From: Paraclostridium sordellii
GTDB lineage: Bacteria; Bacillota; Clostridia; Peptostreptococcales; Peptostreptococcaceae
Assembly (NCBI RefSeq): GCF_000953675.1
Contig: NZ_LN679998.1
Location: 3,287,129 to 3,331,040 of the forward strand
DNA length: 43,912 nucleotides
Reading direction: 5' to 3'
Each line of letters opens with the position of its first letter. The first letter of the stretch is position 1. The notes under the pieces are model-generated. The model was not told where the DNA came from, searched no databases, and saw only the letters and a list, made by a program, of their open reading frames with translations. A program made the position numbers and the translations under genes. Positions 1 to 8,341 of this stretch are shown here, one piece after another.

Positions 1-107
1 ATTATCTGAATATCTGGCTTGGTTGTTTGTTGTTTAATTCTTTAAAAAGAATTTTTATAATTAACCTACTGTTTAATTTTCAAAGTTCTTCGGCTCTCTC
101 GAGCACA
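1..107 (-). ncRNA. 5' leader of a 16S rRNA operon leaving the left edge (partial)
   Basis: Read on the minus strand, this stretch has the hallmarks of a clostridial pre-16S leader. A short hairpin (GCTC-GAGA-GAGC, 93-104) lies near the predicted start of transcription. A boxA-like antitermination element (GAACTTTGAAAA, 77-88) follows, then a palindromic hairpin AATTCTTT/AAAGAATT (36-53) and a CAACAAACAACCAAGCCAG-type segment that normally precedes mature 16S. The 16S gene itself lies outside the window, so its identity is inferred from the leader only. Confidence 0.75.
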
Positions 108-113
108 TGTATA

Positions 114-142
114 ATAATATCATTATAATTTTTATAAGTCAA
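114..142 (-). promoter_or_regulatory. rRNA operon promoter (sigma-A type)
   Basis: On the minus strand, -35 TTGACT (137-142) and -10 TATTAT (114-119) are separated by 17 bp, and the boxA-containing leader follows directly. It sits only 17 bp past the stop codon of the upstream glucosaminidase gene. Confidence 0.75.
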
Positions 143-159
143 CAGTTTTTTTATATTTT

Positions 160-816
160 TTATTTATCCATTAAATTTAAGTTGTATCTTTCAATTAAAT
201 CTATTAGCATATCTGCATATATAAGTTCTCCATTCTCATTTTTTTTAGTACTATATCCTGCATTTTCTAGAGCTTGAGCTTGTTCTTTATAAGTTTTCCC
301 ATCAAATAAACCATTTTCTCTATATCTATTATTCTCACTTAAAAATTTAGCGTGATCTTTAATTGACTCTTCTATAGAATTATATTTTCTAAATCTAGCA
401 ATCACCATATCACTGTAATTTTCACTTGTATTAGCTTCTACCATCTTTCCTCTCCAACTTTCATCAGCCTTAATCCCAAATACATTGTTACTACCTTGAG
501 TTAATTCAGATTGCCCCCATCCGGATTCTAAAATAGCTTGAGCAACAGTTATTGATGGCAAAACTCCATACTTTTTATAACTTTTTTTAGCTTCTTTCTC
601 AATTTTTTTTATAAATTGAAATCTATTTTCATCGACTCTTACATCTTCTCTAGTTATACTTCTTTCCTCATATCTATTTATATCAAATACTATGTATATA
701 GATAAAATTATACAAGTTATTATAGTTACTTTCTTTAAATACATAATAATTTTCTTTTTTGTTCTTGGTCTAAGCCTCAGTTTCCTATTTAAAAGTTTTT
801 TCCTTTTTCTTGCCAT
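160..816 (-). CDS. Membrane-anchored glucosaminidase (GH73-like cell wall hydrolase)
   Basis: Predicted N-acetylglucosaminidase that cuts peptidoglycan glycan strands. The 218-residue protein starts with a very basic stretch (residues 1-23). One hydrophobic segment follows (about 28-46), suggesting a type II membrane anchor with the enzyme outside. The glucosaminidase domain covers about 66-215, with the AQAILESGWG motif at 92-101 (E97 the likely catalytic acid), the NNVFGIKA motif near 110-117 and the later F-KYNS-ESI-DHA-FL pattern. There are no SH3 or LysM repeats, so it is a minimal, single-domain hydrolase. ATG at 816 is supported by AGGAGG 5 nt upstream. It is a single gene after the pot terminator. 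No terminator separates its end from the rRNA promoter. Family assignment is firm; the physiological role (division, spore cortex or germination) is unknown. Confidence 0.88.
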   Translation of the reverse strand: MARKRKKLLNRKLRLRPRTKKKIIMYLKKVTIITCIILSIYIVFDINRYEERSITREDVRVDENRFQFIKKIEKEAKKSYKKYGVLPSITVAQAILESGWGQSELTQGSNNVFGIKADESWRGKMVEANTSENYSDMVIARFRKYNSIEESIKDHAKFLSENNRYRENGLFDGKTYKEQAQALENAGYSTKKNENGELIYADMLIDLIERYNLNLMDK

Positions 817-888
817 AAATGCCTCCTAACAATTTAATAATACTTTTATTATATAATAATTATTATATGCTATTTATTATAAAAAAAT

Positions 889-919
889 AAAAACCCACTC
901 TAGGTTAGAGTAAGTTTTT
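889..919 (-). terminator. Intrinsic terminator of the pot operon
   Basis: A 14-bp stem with two G-T wobbles (arms 889-902 and 906-919) has a 3-nt loop and is followed on the minus strand by a T-rich tail (881-888). It lies directly after potD. Confidence 0.85.
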
Positions 920-924
920 ATTTT

Positions 925-1971
925 TTATTTTGATTTTAATTGTATCCAAGCTTCATCATATAATCTTATTTTATCCCCTAAATCTCTGAATGTTTCAGTT
1001 TTATCCATAACATCTTTTGAAGGATATGCAACTTTATTTTTTGTCACTTCAGGATCTAATAATTCTAATGCCCCTACATTAGGAGTAGAGTATCCTATAT
1101 ATTCAGCATTTATCTTAGCTATCTCTGGGTCTAGTAAAAAGTTTATAAACATTTCAGCCTCTTTTTTATTTTGAGCTGTCTTAGGTATAGCCATAGCATC
1201 TACCCATTTATTTGTTCCTTCTTTAGGTATAGCATAAGCTAAATTGGGATTTTGTTCCATTAAAGTAACTGCATCTCCTGAGTATATAATACCCATAGCT
1301 GCTTCTTCACCTAAAAGTCTATCTTTTCCTTCATCATTTACATATGCAAGTACTAAATCTTTTTGTTTTATTAACTCTTGCATTGCTTCTTTTATTTCTT
1401 TAGGGTTAGTTGTATTCATACTGTATCCAAGTTTTTTTAATGCTATCCCCATAGTATCTCTTACTGAGTCAAACATCATTATATTTCCTTTGTACTTAGG
1501 GTTCCATAGTATATCCCAGCTATCTACCTTTTCATGAACTAACTTTTTATTATATAAGATTCCAAAAGTTCCCCACATATATGGAACACTATATGCACTA
1601 TCTTTGTCATATACTGGACTCATGAAACTTTTATCTATATATTTTATATTAGGTATATTTTTAAAGTCTATTTTTTGAAGTAATCCTTCTTTTTTCATTT
1701 TTTCTACCATGTAATCAGAAGGGAAAATTAAATCATAGTTTGTACTACCGCTTTTAACCTTTTGATACATCATTTCGTTTGTATCATATGTTTCATATTG
1801 TACTTTTATACCCGTTCTTTTTTCAAATATAGGTATAAGACTTTCATCTATATAATCTCCGACATTATATACATTTAAAACTTTCTTAGAATCTGTTGAC
1901 CCACAACCTGTAAGCATAGCAGATACTAAAGCTCCTATAGTAATTAGTACTGATATTTTTTTAAATTTCAT
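925..1971 (-). CDS. potD: Spermidine/putrescine ABC transporter substrate-binding lipoprotein
   Basis: Extracytoplasmic polyamine receptor that delivers spermidine or putrescine to the PotB-PotC permease. The N-terminus is a lipoprotein signal peptide with lipobox LTGC at 20-23, so the mature protein is lipidated on C23. The rest is a periplasmic-binding-protein fold typical of PotD/PotF (YNVGDYIDESLIPIFEKRTG near 35-54; YDLIFPSDYMVEKM near 80-93). Length 348 aa is normal. It is the last gene of xre-potA-potB-potC-potD, with a GGGGTGA ribosome site 7 nt before ATG that overlaps the potC stop region. Polyamine specificity rests on family and operon resemblance; spermidine versus putrescine cannot be decided. 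Confidence 0.93.
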   Translation of the reverse strand: MKFKKISVLITIGALVSAMLTGCGSTDSKKVLNVYNVGDYIDESLIPIFEKRTGIKVQYETYDTNEMMYQKVKSGSTNYDLIFPSDYMVEKMKKEGLLQKIDFKNIPNIKYIDKSFMSPVYDKDSAYSVPYMWGTFGILYNKKLVHEKVDSWDILWNPKYKGNIMMFDSVRDTMGIALKKLGYSMNTTNPKEIKEAMQELIKQKDLVLAYVNDEGKDRLLGEEAAMGIIYSGDAVTLMEQNPNLAYAIPKEGTNKWVDAMAIPKTAQNKKEAEMFINFLLDPEIAKINAEYIGYSTPNVGALELLDPEVTKNKVAYPSKDVMDKTETFRDLGDKIRLYDEAWIQLKSK

Positions 1972-2727
1972 TTACTTATCACCCCTTACTATAGATTGTT
2001 TTTTGTTAGATATTAATAATAATATTAATACTACGGTAAACATTATAGTTGATAATGCATTTATCTCTGGTTTTATACCTCTTCTTGCCATTCCATATAT
2101 TTCAATTGAAAGGTTACTAACACCATTTCCAGTATTAAAGAAACTTATTATGAAATCATCTATGGACATAGTAAATGCAATTAAAAATCCTGAAACTATA
2201 CCTGGCTTTATTTGAGGTAATACTACCTTTCTTAAAGCATACATTGGTGTTGCTCCTAAGTCCATTGCAGCTTCTTCTATATTTTGAGGAAGTTGTTTTA
2301 TTTTAGGAAGTACAGATAAAATCACATACGGTATACTAAACATTATATGAGATAATAACATAGTTAAAAATCCAAATTCTAAGTTTAAGAATACAAATAA
2401 ACTCATTAAAGCTACAGCTGTAACTATATCAGGGTTTAATACAGGTAAATAATTTATATTAAGTATTACCTTTCTTCTTTTTCCTCTCATCTTGTGAATT
2501 CCAATTGCACTTATTGTTCCAACTATAGTAGCTACTATAGAAGATATAATAGCTACTACAATTGTATAATAAAGAGCATTCATAATACTATCATTATGAA
2601 TAAGCTGTTGATACCATTTAAATGTAAATCCACCCCAGTGGGCCATTGATTTAGAATCATTAAATGAGAATACCGCTAATGCTACTATTGGAGCATATAA
2701 AAATAAAAATACTAGCGTTAAATACAC
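1972..2727 (-). CDS. potC: Spermidine/putrescine ABC transporter permease PotC (start uncertain)
   Basis: Inner-membrane permease half of the polyamine importer, with about six hydrophobic segments. The cytoplasmic EAA loop (EEAAMDLGATPMYALRKVVLP, in the middle of the protein) contacts the PotA ATPase. The first canonical start in frame is GTG at 2727, which has no visible ribosome site. The frame stays open upstream and would add residues resembling a normal PotC N-terminus (LKKLVSN). The only start-like codons there are ATT at 2751 or 2754, placed just after AAGGAAGGCGG and overlapping the end of potB. The true protein is therefore probably about 8-9 residues longer and translationally coupled to potB. 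PotC identity is firm; the start is not. Confidence 0.88.
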   Translation of the reverse strand: MYLTLVFLFLYAPIVALAVFSFNDSKSMAHWGGFTFKWYQQLIHNDSIMNALYYTIVVAIISSIVATIVGTISAIGIHKMRGKRRKVILNINYLPVLNPDIVTAVALMSLFVFLNLEFGFLTMLLSHIMFSIPYVILSVLPKIKQLPQNIEEAAMDLGATPMYALRKVVLPQIKPGIVSGFLIAFTMSIDDFIISFFNTGNGVSNLSIEIYGMARRGIKPEINALSTIMFTVVLILLLISNKKQSIVRGDK

Positions 2728-2744
2728 ATTAGATACTAATTTCT

Positions 2745-3584
2745 TTAAAATAATAACCCACCGCCTTCCTTATCACTATCATCTTCAAATCTAGACATAA
2801 TTGCCATAGATATTAAAATTATTATCATCATAAATATAGATATAGCAGATCCAAAATTCCAATCTCCTACTACGGTAAATTGTTGCTCTATTAAATCTCC
2901 TAATAGCATAAATTTACCTCCACCTAATAATCTAGATATAGCAAATGTAGTTACAGCTGGCATAAACACCATTGTTATACCTGATACAACTCCAGGTATA
3001 CTTAATGGGAATATAACTTTTGTAAATACTTGAAAACTATTTGCCCCTAAATCTTTAGCTGCATTTATTAAATCATTATCCATTTTTGATAATGATGTGT
3101 ATATAGGTAGTACCATAAATGGTAAAAAGTTATAAACCATTCCAAGTAATATTGCAAAGTTTGTATAAAGTAATGTTACAGGCTCTATTCCAAATAATCC
3201 TAGGAAAGAATTTAATATTCCATTTTTACCTAGAATAGCAACCCATGCATAAGTTCTTAAAAGGAAGTTCATCCACATTGGAAGTATAAATAGTAAAATT
3301 AATGTATTTCTTTTACTTATATGAGCTTTAGATATTATATACGCAACAGGATAACCTACTAATAAACATATTATAGTAGATGCTCCAGCTAAAATTATTG
3401 AACGTAAAAATACCTTTAAATAAATAGGGTTCATTAACCTTTGATAGTTATCTAGAGAAAATACAATTTTATTTCCATCTTCTATAGTAAAACTAAAGAC
3501 TACCATAAGTATTAAAGGTATCACTATGAATAACGCACTCCATATTATGTATGGATAAGCAAGGAAAGATTTATTTTTTTTCAT
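2745..3584 (-). CDS. potB: Spermidine/putrescine ABC transporter permease PotB
   Basis: First permease subunit of the polyamine importer. The 279 aa contain about six membrane segments and the EAA coupling loop (NAAKDLGANSFQVFTKVIFPL, central-to-C-terminal third). The C-terminus ends in an acidic and glycine-rich tail (EDDSDKEGGG). ATG at 3584 lies 2 nt after the potA stop codon, so translation is probably coupled to potA. Gene order A-B-C-D and lengths match standard bacterial polyamine uptake operons. Confidence 0.93.
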   Translation of the reverse strand: MKKNKSFLAYPYIIWSALFIVIPLILMVVFSFTIEDGNKIVFSLDNYQRLMNPIYLKVFLRSIILAGASTIICLLVGYPVAYIISKAHISKRNTLILLFILPMWMNFLLRTYAWVAILGKNGILNSFLGLFGIEPVTLLYTNFAILLGMVYNFLPFMVLPIYTSLSKMDNDLINAAKDLGANSFQVFTKVIFPLSIPGVVSGITMVFMPAVTTFAISRLLGGGKFMLLGDLIEQQFTVVGDWNFGSAISIFMMIIILISMAIMSRFEDDSDKEGGGLLF

Positions 3585-3586
3585 AT

Positions 3587-4630
3587 TTATTCACTCACTT
3601 TTCTCATTATATGAATATCTTCTGGATATATATCTAATCCTAGCTCACTTCCAACAATAGCACTTTGCGTATTATGCAATATCCATTTTCTCCCACTTTC
3701 ATTCACTTCGATTTCATAATGAACACCTTTAAATAATACAGATGTAACTTTTCCTTTTAACATTCCTTTTTGTGGTTCTACCATTTTTATATCTTCCGGT
3801 CTTATGACAACTTCTATATTCTCATTTTTTTCAAAATCTTTATCTACACATTTAAATTTAGTTGAGCAAAATTCAACTAAGTAATCTTCTAGCATAACTC
3901 CATCAAATATATTACTTTCTCCTATAAATCTTGCTACAAATGAATTTTCAGGCTCATTATATATGTCTTGAGGAGTTCCCATTTGTTGAATTTTACCTTT
4001 ATTCATTACTATTATCTTATCAGACATAGTAAGTGCTTCTTCTTGGTCATGAGTTACAAATATAAATGTTATGCCTAATTTCTTTTGTATTTTTTTAAGC
4101 TCCATTTGCATTTCTTTTCTTAATTTTAAATCTAATGCTCCTAGTGGCTCATCTAGTAATAAAACTTTAGGTTCATTTACTAATGCTCTTGCTATAGCAA
4201 CCCTTTGTTGTTGACCTCCACTTAAAGATTCAACTTGTCTGTTCTCAAATCCCTCAAGTGCAACTAACTTTAGCATTTCTTTGACTTTTTTATCTATCTC
4301 ATCTTTAGGCATTTTCTTTATCTTTAATCCAAATGCAATATTTTCATATATATTCATATGAGGAAATAATGCATACTTTTGAAACACTGTATTTATTTGT
4401 CTTTCGTAAGGTGGTATATCTGTGATGTCTTTTTCTTCGAATAAAACCTTACCTTCATCTGCATATTCAAATCCAGCTATTATTTTAAGAGTTGTGGTTT
4501 TACCACAACCACTCGGTCCTAATAATGTTAAAAATTCATTCTTTTTTATATCTAAGCTTAAATTATCTAATACTTGATTATCATCATATCTTTTAGATAA
4601 GTTTCTTAACTCTATTATATTTTCTAACAA
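3587..4630 (-). CDS. potA: Spermidine/putrescine ABC transporter ATP-binding protein
   Basis: ATPase that powers polyamine import. It shows Walker [11 protein letters not shown]-loop, signature [15 protein letters not shown], Walker [13 protein letters not shown] and the switch histidine in [11 protein letters not shown]-terminal TOBE-type domain covers about the last 90 residues. I place the start at TTG 4630 (347 aa, [11 protein letters not shown]), because AGAGGTGA lies 6 nt upstream. A longer reading from TTG 4648 would put that ribosome site inside the gene. The gene follows the xre-cupin regulator with almost no gap and precedes potB by 2 nt, so it belongs to one transcript. Confidence 0.93.
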   Translation of the reverse strand: MLENIIELRNLSKRYDDNQVLDNLSLDIKKNEFLTLLGPSGCGKTTTLKIIAGFEYADEGKVLFEEKDITDIPPYERQINTVFQKYALFPHMNIYENIAFGLKIKKMPKDEIDKKVKEMLKLVALEGFENRQVESLSGGQQQRVAIARALVNEPKVLLLDEPLGALDLKLRKEMQMELKKIQKKLGITFIFVTHDQEEALTMSDKIIVMNKGKIQQMGTPQDIYNEPENSFVARFIGESNIFDGVMLEDYLVEFCSTKFKCVDKDFEKNENIEVVIRPEDIKMVEPQKGMLKGKVTSVLFKGVHYEIEVNESGRKWILHNTQSAIVGSELGLDIYPEDIHIMRKVSE

Positions 4631-4648
4631 ATATATCACCTCTTTCAA

Positions 4649-5188
4649 TTAAAATGATGGTGGCGTACTCACCCAAATTACTTTAGCTTCTGTTTTTCCA
4701 GCGTTTGATATATAATGATTTGCTCTAGGTTTAAAATAGAAGCTTTCACCTTTTCTAACCTTATTTTTTTTATCCCCGATATGTAGGTATATAGAACCAG
4801 ACAATACATATCCAAATTCTTCCCCTTCATGAGGTTTTTCTTCTTTATATTGTCCTCCTGGAGATAAACTTATTAAAATTGGCTCCATTTCATTTTTTTG
4901 AGAATTTGGAACCAACCATTTAAAATTATATTTTAAATCTTCATCTTCCGTCTCAAACATATCCTCTTTTGAGAAACATATTTTCTCATTATCCATTTCA
5001 TTAAAAAATTCTTTTAGATTAGTACCTAAAATTTCCAATATATCTATAAGTGTAGCAATGGATGGTGATGTTAGGTTGTTCTCTAGCTGAGATATAAATC
5101 CTTTAGAAAGTTCACATCTATTAGCTAACTCCTCTTGCGTTAATTGCTTTTCAATTCTTAATCTCTTTATCTTTTCACCTATATCCAT
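4649..5188 (-). CDS. XRE-cupin transcriptional regulator of the polyamine operon
   Basis: DNA-binding regulator of 179 aa. It has an N-terminal helix-turn-helix of the XRE type (about 7-60, including LTQEELANRCELSKGFISQLE) and a C-terminal cupin fold (about 100-175; KPHEGEEFGYVLSG, FYFKPRANHYISN). This architecture is shared with PuuR-like and other small-ligand-sensing regulators. ATG at 5188 is chosen because GGGAGGTGG sits just upstream; an ATG at 5212 lacks a ribosome site. It is the first gene of the polyamine operon, so it probably senses polyamine or a derivative and autoregulates the promoter at 5256-5284, where repeated motifs occur. Ligand and sign of regulation are inferred. Confidence 0.88.
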   Translation of the reverse strand: MDIGEKIKRLRIEKQLTQEELANRCELSKGFISQLENNLTSPSIATLIDILEILGTNLKEFFNEMDNEKICFSKEDMFETEDEDLKYNFKWLVPNSQKNEMEPILISLSPGGQYKEEKPHEGEEFGYVLSGSIYLHIGDKKNKVRKGESFYFKPRANHYISNAGKTEAKVIWVSTPPSF

Positions 5189-5218
5189 GGTCCACCTCCC
5201 AATTTTACTCATTTTTAC

Positions 5219-5349
5219 TAAACCTTTTGTTTAAAATTTCTAAACAACAAATCATATTATATAAAATACGAACATATATTTCAATACTTTTTTTGAATTT
5301 TTCCACTTCTTTTTTATTTTTTTAAAACCTTGTATTTTAAACCTTTTGT
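5219..5349 (-). promoter_or_regulatory. Repeated candidate operators around the pot promoter
   Basis: The 12-mer ACAAAAGGTTTA occurs exactly at 5219-5230 (downstream of the predicted start site) and at 5338-5349. A variant ACAAGGTTTTA lies at 5323-5333, one and a half turns from the second copy. A near-palindrome GTTTAGAAATTTTAAAC (5229-5245) overlaps the start site. These are candidate binding sites for the XRE-cupin regulator. Apart from these sites, the promoter and the nag terminator, the gap 5189-5490 is plain AT-rich DNA. Confidence 0.45.
5256..5284 (-). promoter_or_regulatory. Sigma-A promoter of the xre-potABCD operon
   Basis: On the minus strand, -35 TTGAAA (5279-5284) and a perfect -10 TATAAT (5256-5261) are separated by 17 bp. 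The predicted start of transcription is near 5249, leaving a leader of about 60 nt before the regulator gene. Confidence 0.8.
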
Positions 5350-5457
5350 AGATTTTTTATATTTTTTATGTTTATATTAATATTTATAAAGTTTAGTATG
5401 CCTAATTTTAAATAATCACCTATTTTCCATTATTTCGTTAATTAGATTTTTTAAAAT

Positions 5458-5483
5458 AAAAAACTGCTATATAGCAGTTTTTT
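5458..5483 (-). terminator. Intrinsic terminator of the nag operon
   Basis: A perfect 26-nt palindrome (11-bp stem AAAAAACTGCT, ATAT loop) has a T-run on either strand and lies just after nagB. Confidence 0.9.
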
Positions 5484-5490
5484 ATTTTGA

Positions 5491-6240
5491 TTATACTAAC
5501 TCATAATCATCTTTATTTAGTTTACTTGCAGCAGCCTCATCTAATATTAATGTTACATCATTATGAAACTGAAGTATAGAAGCAGGAACTTGAGGGTTTA
5601 CCTCTCCATGTACAGTATTATATACTGCTTCTGCTTTACCTTCTCCAGATGCTAATAGCAATATTTTTTTAGCCGCTAATATTGAGCCTATCCCCATAGT
5701 AACAGCTTTTTTGGGAACATCTTCTATTGATTCAAAAAATCTTGCGTTAGCTTTTATTGTTGAATCTTTTAAGTCTACTAAATGAGTATTTTTTATAAAT
5801 ACATTTGATGGCTCATTAAATCCTATATGTGCATTATTTCCAATACCTAAAACTTGTATATCTACTCCTTTTATATCTTCAATAGCTTTATCGTAATTTA
5901 TGCATTCACTTACTACGTCTTTGGTCATTCCATTTGGTATATTAATATTTTCTTCTTTTATATTTATATCATTAAATAGGTTCTTATGCATAAAGTAATA
6001 GTAACTTTGGTCATTATCTCTTGGTAATTGATAATATTCATCTAAATTAAATGTTTTTATATTTGAAAAATCCAATTCTCCTTTTTCATACATCTTAACT
6101 AAATCTCTATACATTCCTATTGGAGTGCTTCCTGTAGCTAACCCTAATATAGAATTAGGTTTTAATGTAACTTGACTTGCAATTAATTGTGCTGCTTTTT
6201 TACTCATCTCTTCGTAATCTTTACAAACTAATATCCTCAT
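5491..6240 (-). CDS. nagB: Glucosamine-6-phosphate deaminase
   Basis: Converts glucosamine-6-phosphate to fructose-6-phosphate and ammonia, the last step of amino-sugar catabolism, in the cytoplasm. Family motifs are clear: LGLATGSTP (32-40) for phosphate binding, NLDEYY (65-70) with D67 as the likely ring-opening/proton-transfer aspartate, and GIGNNAHIGFNEP (132-144) with H138 and E143. ATG at 6240 (249 aa) is preferred. AAGGTGG lies 9 nt upstream of it but abuts the alternative ATG at 6249, and the family usually begins MRxL/I. It is the last gene of nagR-nagA-nagB, 28 nt after nagA, followed by a strong terminator. Confidence 0.95.
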   Translation of the reverse strand: MRILVCKDYEEMSKKAAQLIASQVTLKPNSILGLATGSTPIGMYRDLVKMYEKGELDFSNIKTFNLDEYYQLPRDNDQSYYYFMHKNLFNDINIKEENINIPNGMTKDVVSECINYDKAIEDIKGVDIQVLGIGNNAHIGFNEPSNVFIKNTHLVDLKDSTIKANARFFESIEDVPKKAVTMGIGSILAAKKILLLASGEGKAEAVYNTVHGEVNPQVPASILQFHNDVTLILDEAAASKLNKDDYELV

Positions 6241-6268
6241 ATTTCCCATCCACCTTACCTTTAAATTT

Positions 6269-7396
6269 TTATTTAAATATTATTTCTCCACTTGAAATAG
6301 TCATTTTACAATTTAAATTCTCATCGAATATTGCAATATCTGCATCTTTTCCTATATCTAGGCTACCTTTATATTCATCTATTCCTATTGATCTAGCTGG
6401 ATTAAGCGAAGCTAGGTGAACAGCTTCATTTAATTTTAAATTAGTATTTTTATAAAAGTTTCTTACCATACTATTTAAACTTGAAACACTTCCTGCTAAA
6501 GATCCACTTTCTAACCTAGCAGCACCATCTTTTACTATAACTGCCTGACCTCCTAAACTGTATGTTCCATCCTCTAGTCCTCCTGCTTCCATGGAATCAG
6601 TTATTAGTACTACTTTATCCTTTGTTTTACTATCTAATATAAACTGAAATAAATCCTTAGTTATATGTATAGTATCACATATAAGTTCACAGTAAGTATC
6701 TGTGGTTAATGCTGCTCCAACAACTCCAGGATCTCTATGATTTAATCCAGTCATTCCATTAAATGTATGAGTTATATTACTCGCCCCTAATCTTATCGCA
6801 TCTCTTGCTTCTATAAAAGTCGCTGCACTATGCCCAATAGATAAAACTATATTTGTATTTCTTTTTATATCCTTAGTGAACTCTAAATTCTTATCTTCTT
6901 CAGGTGCATATGTTATAACCTTTATTACATCTTCATATTTCTTTACAAGTTCATAACTTGGATTTACTATATAGTTTCCATTTTGAGCTCCTTTATAAAT
7001 TTTATTTATAAAAGGTCCCTCTAGATGCGCACCAATTACCTTTGCTCCTTTTATATTTCTATTCATCCCTCTTTTTATTGATTCTAATGCTTTAGTTATA
7101 GATTCTTCATCCATAGTCATTGTAGTAGGCAAATAAGAAGTTACTCCATGTCTTGCAATTGATTTTGATATAGTATCTATTGCTTCATCAGTTCCTTCCA
7201 TAGTATCTTTTCCCATATTCCCATGTATGTGAATGTCTATTAGCCCAGGTGATACAAAATTATTATTTACATCTATTATTTCACAGTCTTTTGGTATCTC
7301 ATCTGTAATATTTATTATCTTGTCATCAAATATAATATTTTTTCCCTCTAATATTTCATTTCTTAATAAAATTTTTCCATTTATTATCGCTTTCAT
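6269..7396 (-). CDS. nagA: N-acetylglucosamine-6-phosphate deacetylase
   Basis: Removes acetate from GlcNAc-6-phosphate, feeding NagB. This is an amidohydrolase of 375 aa (normal length) with the metal-site motif DIHIHGN (H56, H58), GAHLEGPF (E126 as metal ligand), further ligand histidines in SIGHS (H189) and ITHTFNG (H210), and the catalytic aspartate in ITDSMEAGG (D267). ATG at 7396 has a GGGGG ribosome site. It lies 11 nt downstream of the regulator and 28 nt upstream of nagB, so it is co-transcribed. Confidence 0.96.
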   Translation of the reverse strand: MKAIINGKILLRNEILEGKNIIFDDKIINITDEIPKDCEIIDVNNNFVSPGLIDIHIHGNMGKDTMEGTDEAIDTISKSIARHGVTSYLPTTMTMDEESITKALESIKRGMNRNIKGAKVIGAHLEGPFINKIYKGAQNGNYIVNPSYELVKKYEDVIKVITYAPEEDKNLEFTKDIKRNTNIVLSIGHSAATFIEARDAIRLGASNITHTFNGMTGLNHRDPGVVGAALTTDTYCELICDTIHITKDLFQFILDSKTKDKVVLITDSMEAGGLEDGTYSLGGQAVIVKDGAARLESGSLAGSVSSLNSMVRNFYKNTNLKLNEAVHLASLNPARSIGIDEYKGSLDIGKDADIAIFDENLNCKMTISSGEIIFK

Positions 7397-7407
7397 TCTT
7401 CTACCCC

Positions 7408-8142
7408 CTATGCATTTAATAAAATTTCATATTGATACTTATCACTTCTAAATATAGAAATAGTATATTCTACAGGTATGTCTCCATCTATATAAGAAGT
7501 TCTTTTAAGTTTTAAGGCTAAATCACCTTCACATTGCTTTAAAATTTTTGATTCTTCTTTAGTAAGCATAATAGGTTCTATTATTTGCTCAGCCCTTTTC
7601 ATCTTATGGTTATAAACATCATTTATTATTGAATATAATGAGTTTTTAGTTTTTAAATCGTTTTCCAGGTTATTGCAAATATATTTTGGTATATAACTTA
7701 TTTCTAAACCAAAAGGCTCATCTTCTATATACCTTAATCTTTCAACCCTATATATCATTTGATCTTTATCATATATTTTTAATTCTTTTCTTATATATTC
7801 ATCTTGTTCTGATTCTTCAAAAGATAATATATCTGTTTTTATATGAATTCCTTTTTCTTCCATAACCTCTGTAAATCCTTGCATACTAGAAAATCTATTT
7901 TTTTCTTTTCTAACTGCTACAAAAGTTCCTCTGCCTTGTACTCTATATAAAAAATCTTCATTTACTAAATTTACTATTGCTTTATTTACAGTCATTCTAC
8001 TTACATTTTGTATCGTACATAATTCACGCTCTGGCATAATAGAATCTCCAGCCTTAAGTTCTCCTGATTCAATCATCTCTTTTATAATTTTCATTAATTG
8101 TATATGAAGAGGAATTGTACTATTTTTATCTACTAACTTCAT
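7408..8142 (-). CDS. nagR: GntR/UTRA repressor of N-acetylglucosamine genes (NagR/YvoA-like)
   Basis: A 244-aa regulator with a winged helix (about 10-75; PERELCTIQNVSRMTVNKAI, then the wing VQGRGTFV) and a UTRA effector domain (about 90-240). NagR/YvoA proteins bind glucosamine- or GlcNAc-6-phosphate and release DNA. This gene heads the nag operon. Directly upstream are two tandem palindromes whose core TGGTATATACCA resembles the dre operators of Bacillus NagR, which supports both function and autoregulation. The ATG at 8142 is preceded by GAGTGGTGG. Confidence 0.92.
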   Translation of the reverse strand: MKLVDKNSTIPLHIQLMKIIKEMIESGELKAGDSIMPERELCTIQNVSRMTVNKAIVNLVNEDFLYRVQGRGTFVAVRKEKNRFSSMQGFTEVMEEKGIHIKTDILSFEESEQDEYIRKELKIYDKDQMIYRVERLRYIEDEPFGLEISYIPKYICNNLENDLKTKNSLYSIINDVYNHKMKRAEQIIEPIMLTKEESKILKQCEGDLALKLKRTSYIDGDIPVEYTISIFRSDKYQYEILLNA

Positions 8143-8163
8143 TTTTCCACCACTCTTTTCGTA

Positions 8164-8197
8164 TGGTATATACCAATTTTGGTATATACCAATTATA
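8164..8197 (-). promoter_or_regulatory. Tandem NagR (dre-like) operators overlapping the nag -10 element
   Basis: Perfect palindromes lie at 8164-8175 (TGGTATATACCA) and 8179-8192 (TTGGTATATACCAA), with centres exactly 16 bp apart. A -10 hexamer TATAAT (8192-8197, minus strand) touches the upstream operator, so a bound repressor would cover the start site. The -35 is not clear. Confidence 0.8.
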
Positions 8198-8341
8198 CTA
8201 TTATTTACTTATTACTTCAATACTTTGTAGTCTTTTCTTATAAAAAAATATATAAACTATATTTTATTTATAAGATACCCATAAATATGGTATTATAATA
8301 GAATATATATTTTGTAATATTAAATAAAGAGGTGAATTATA

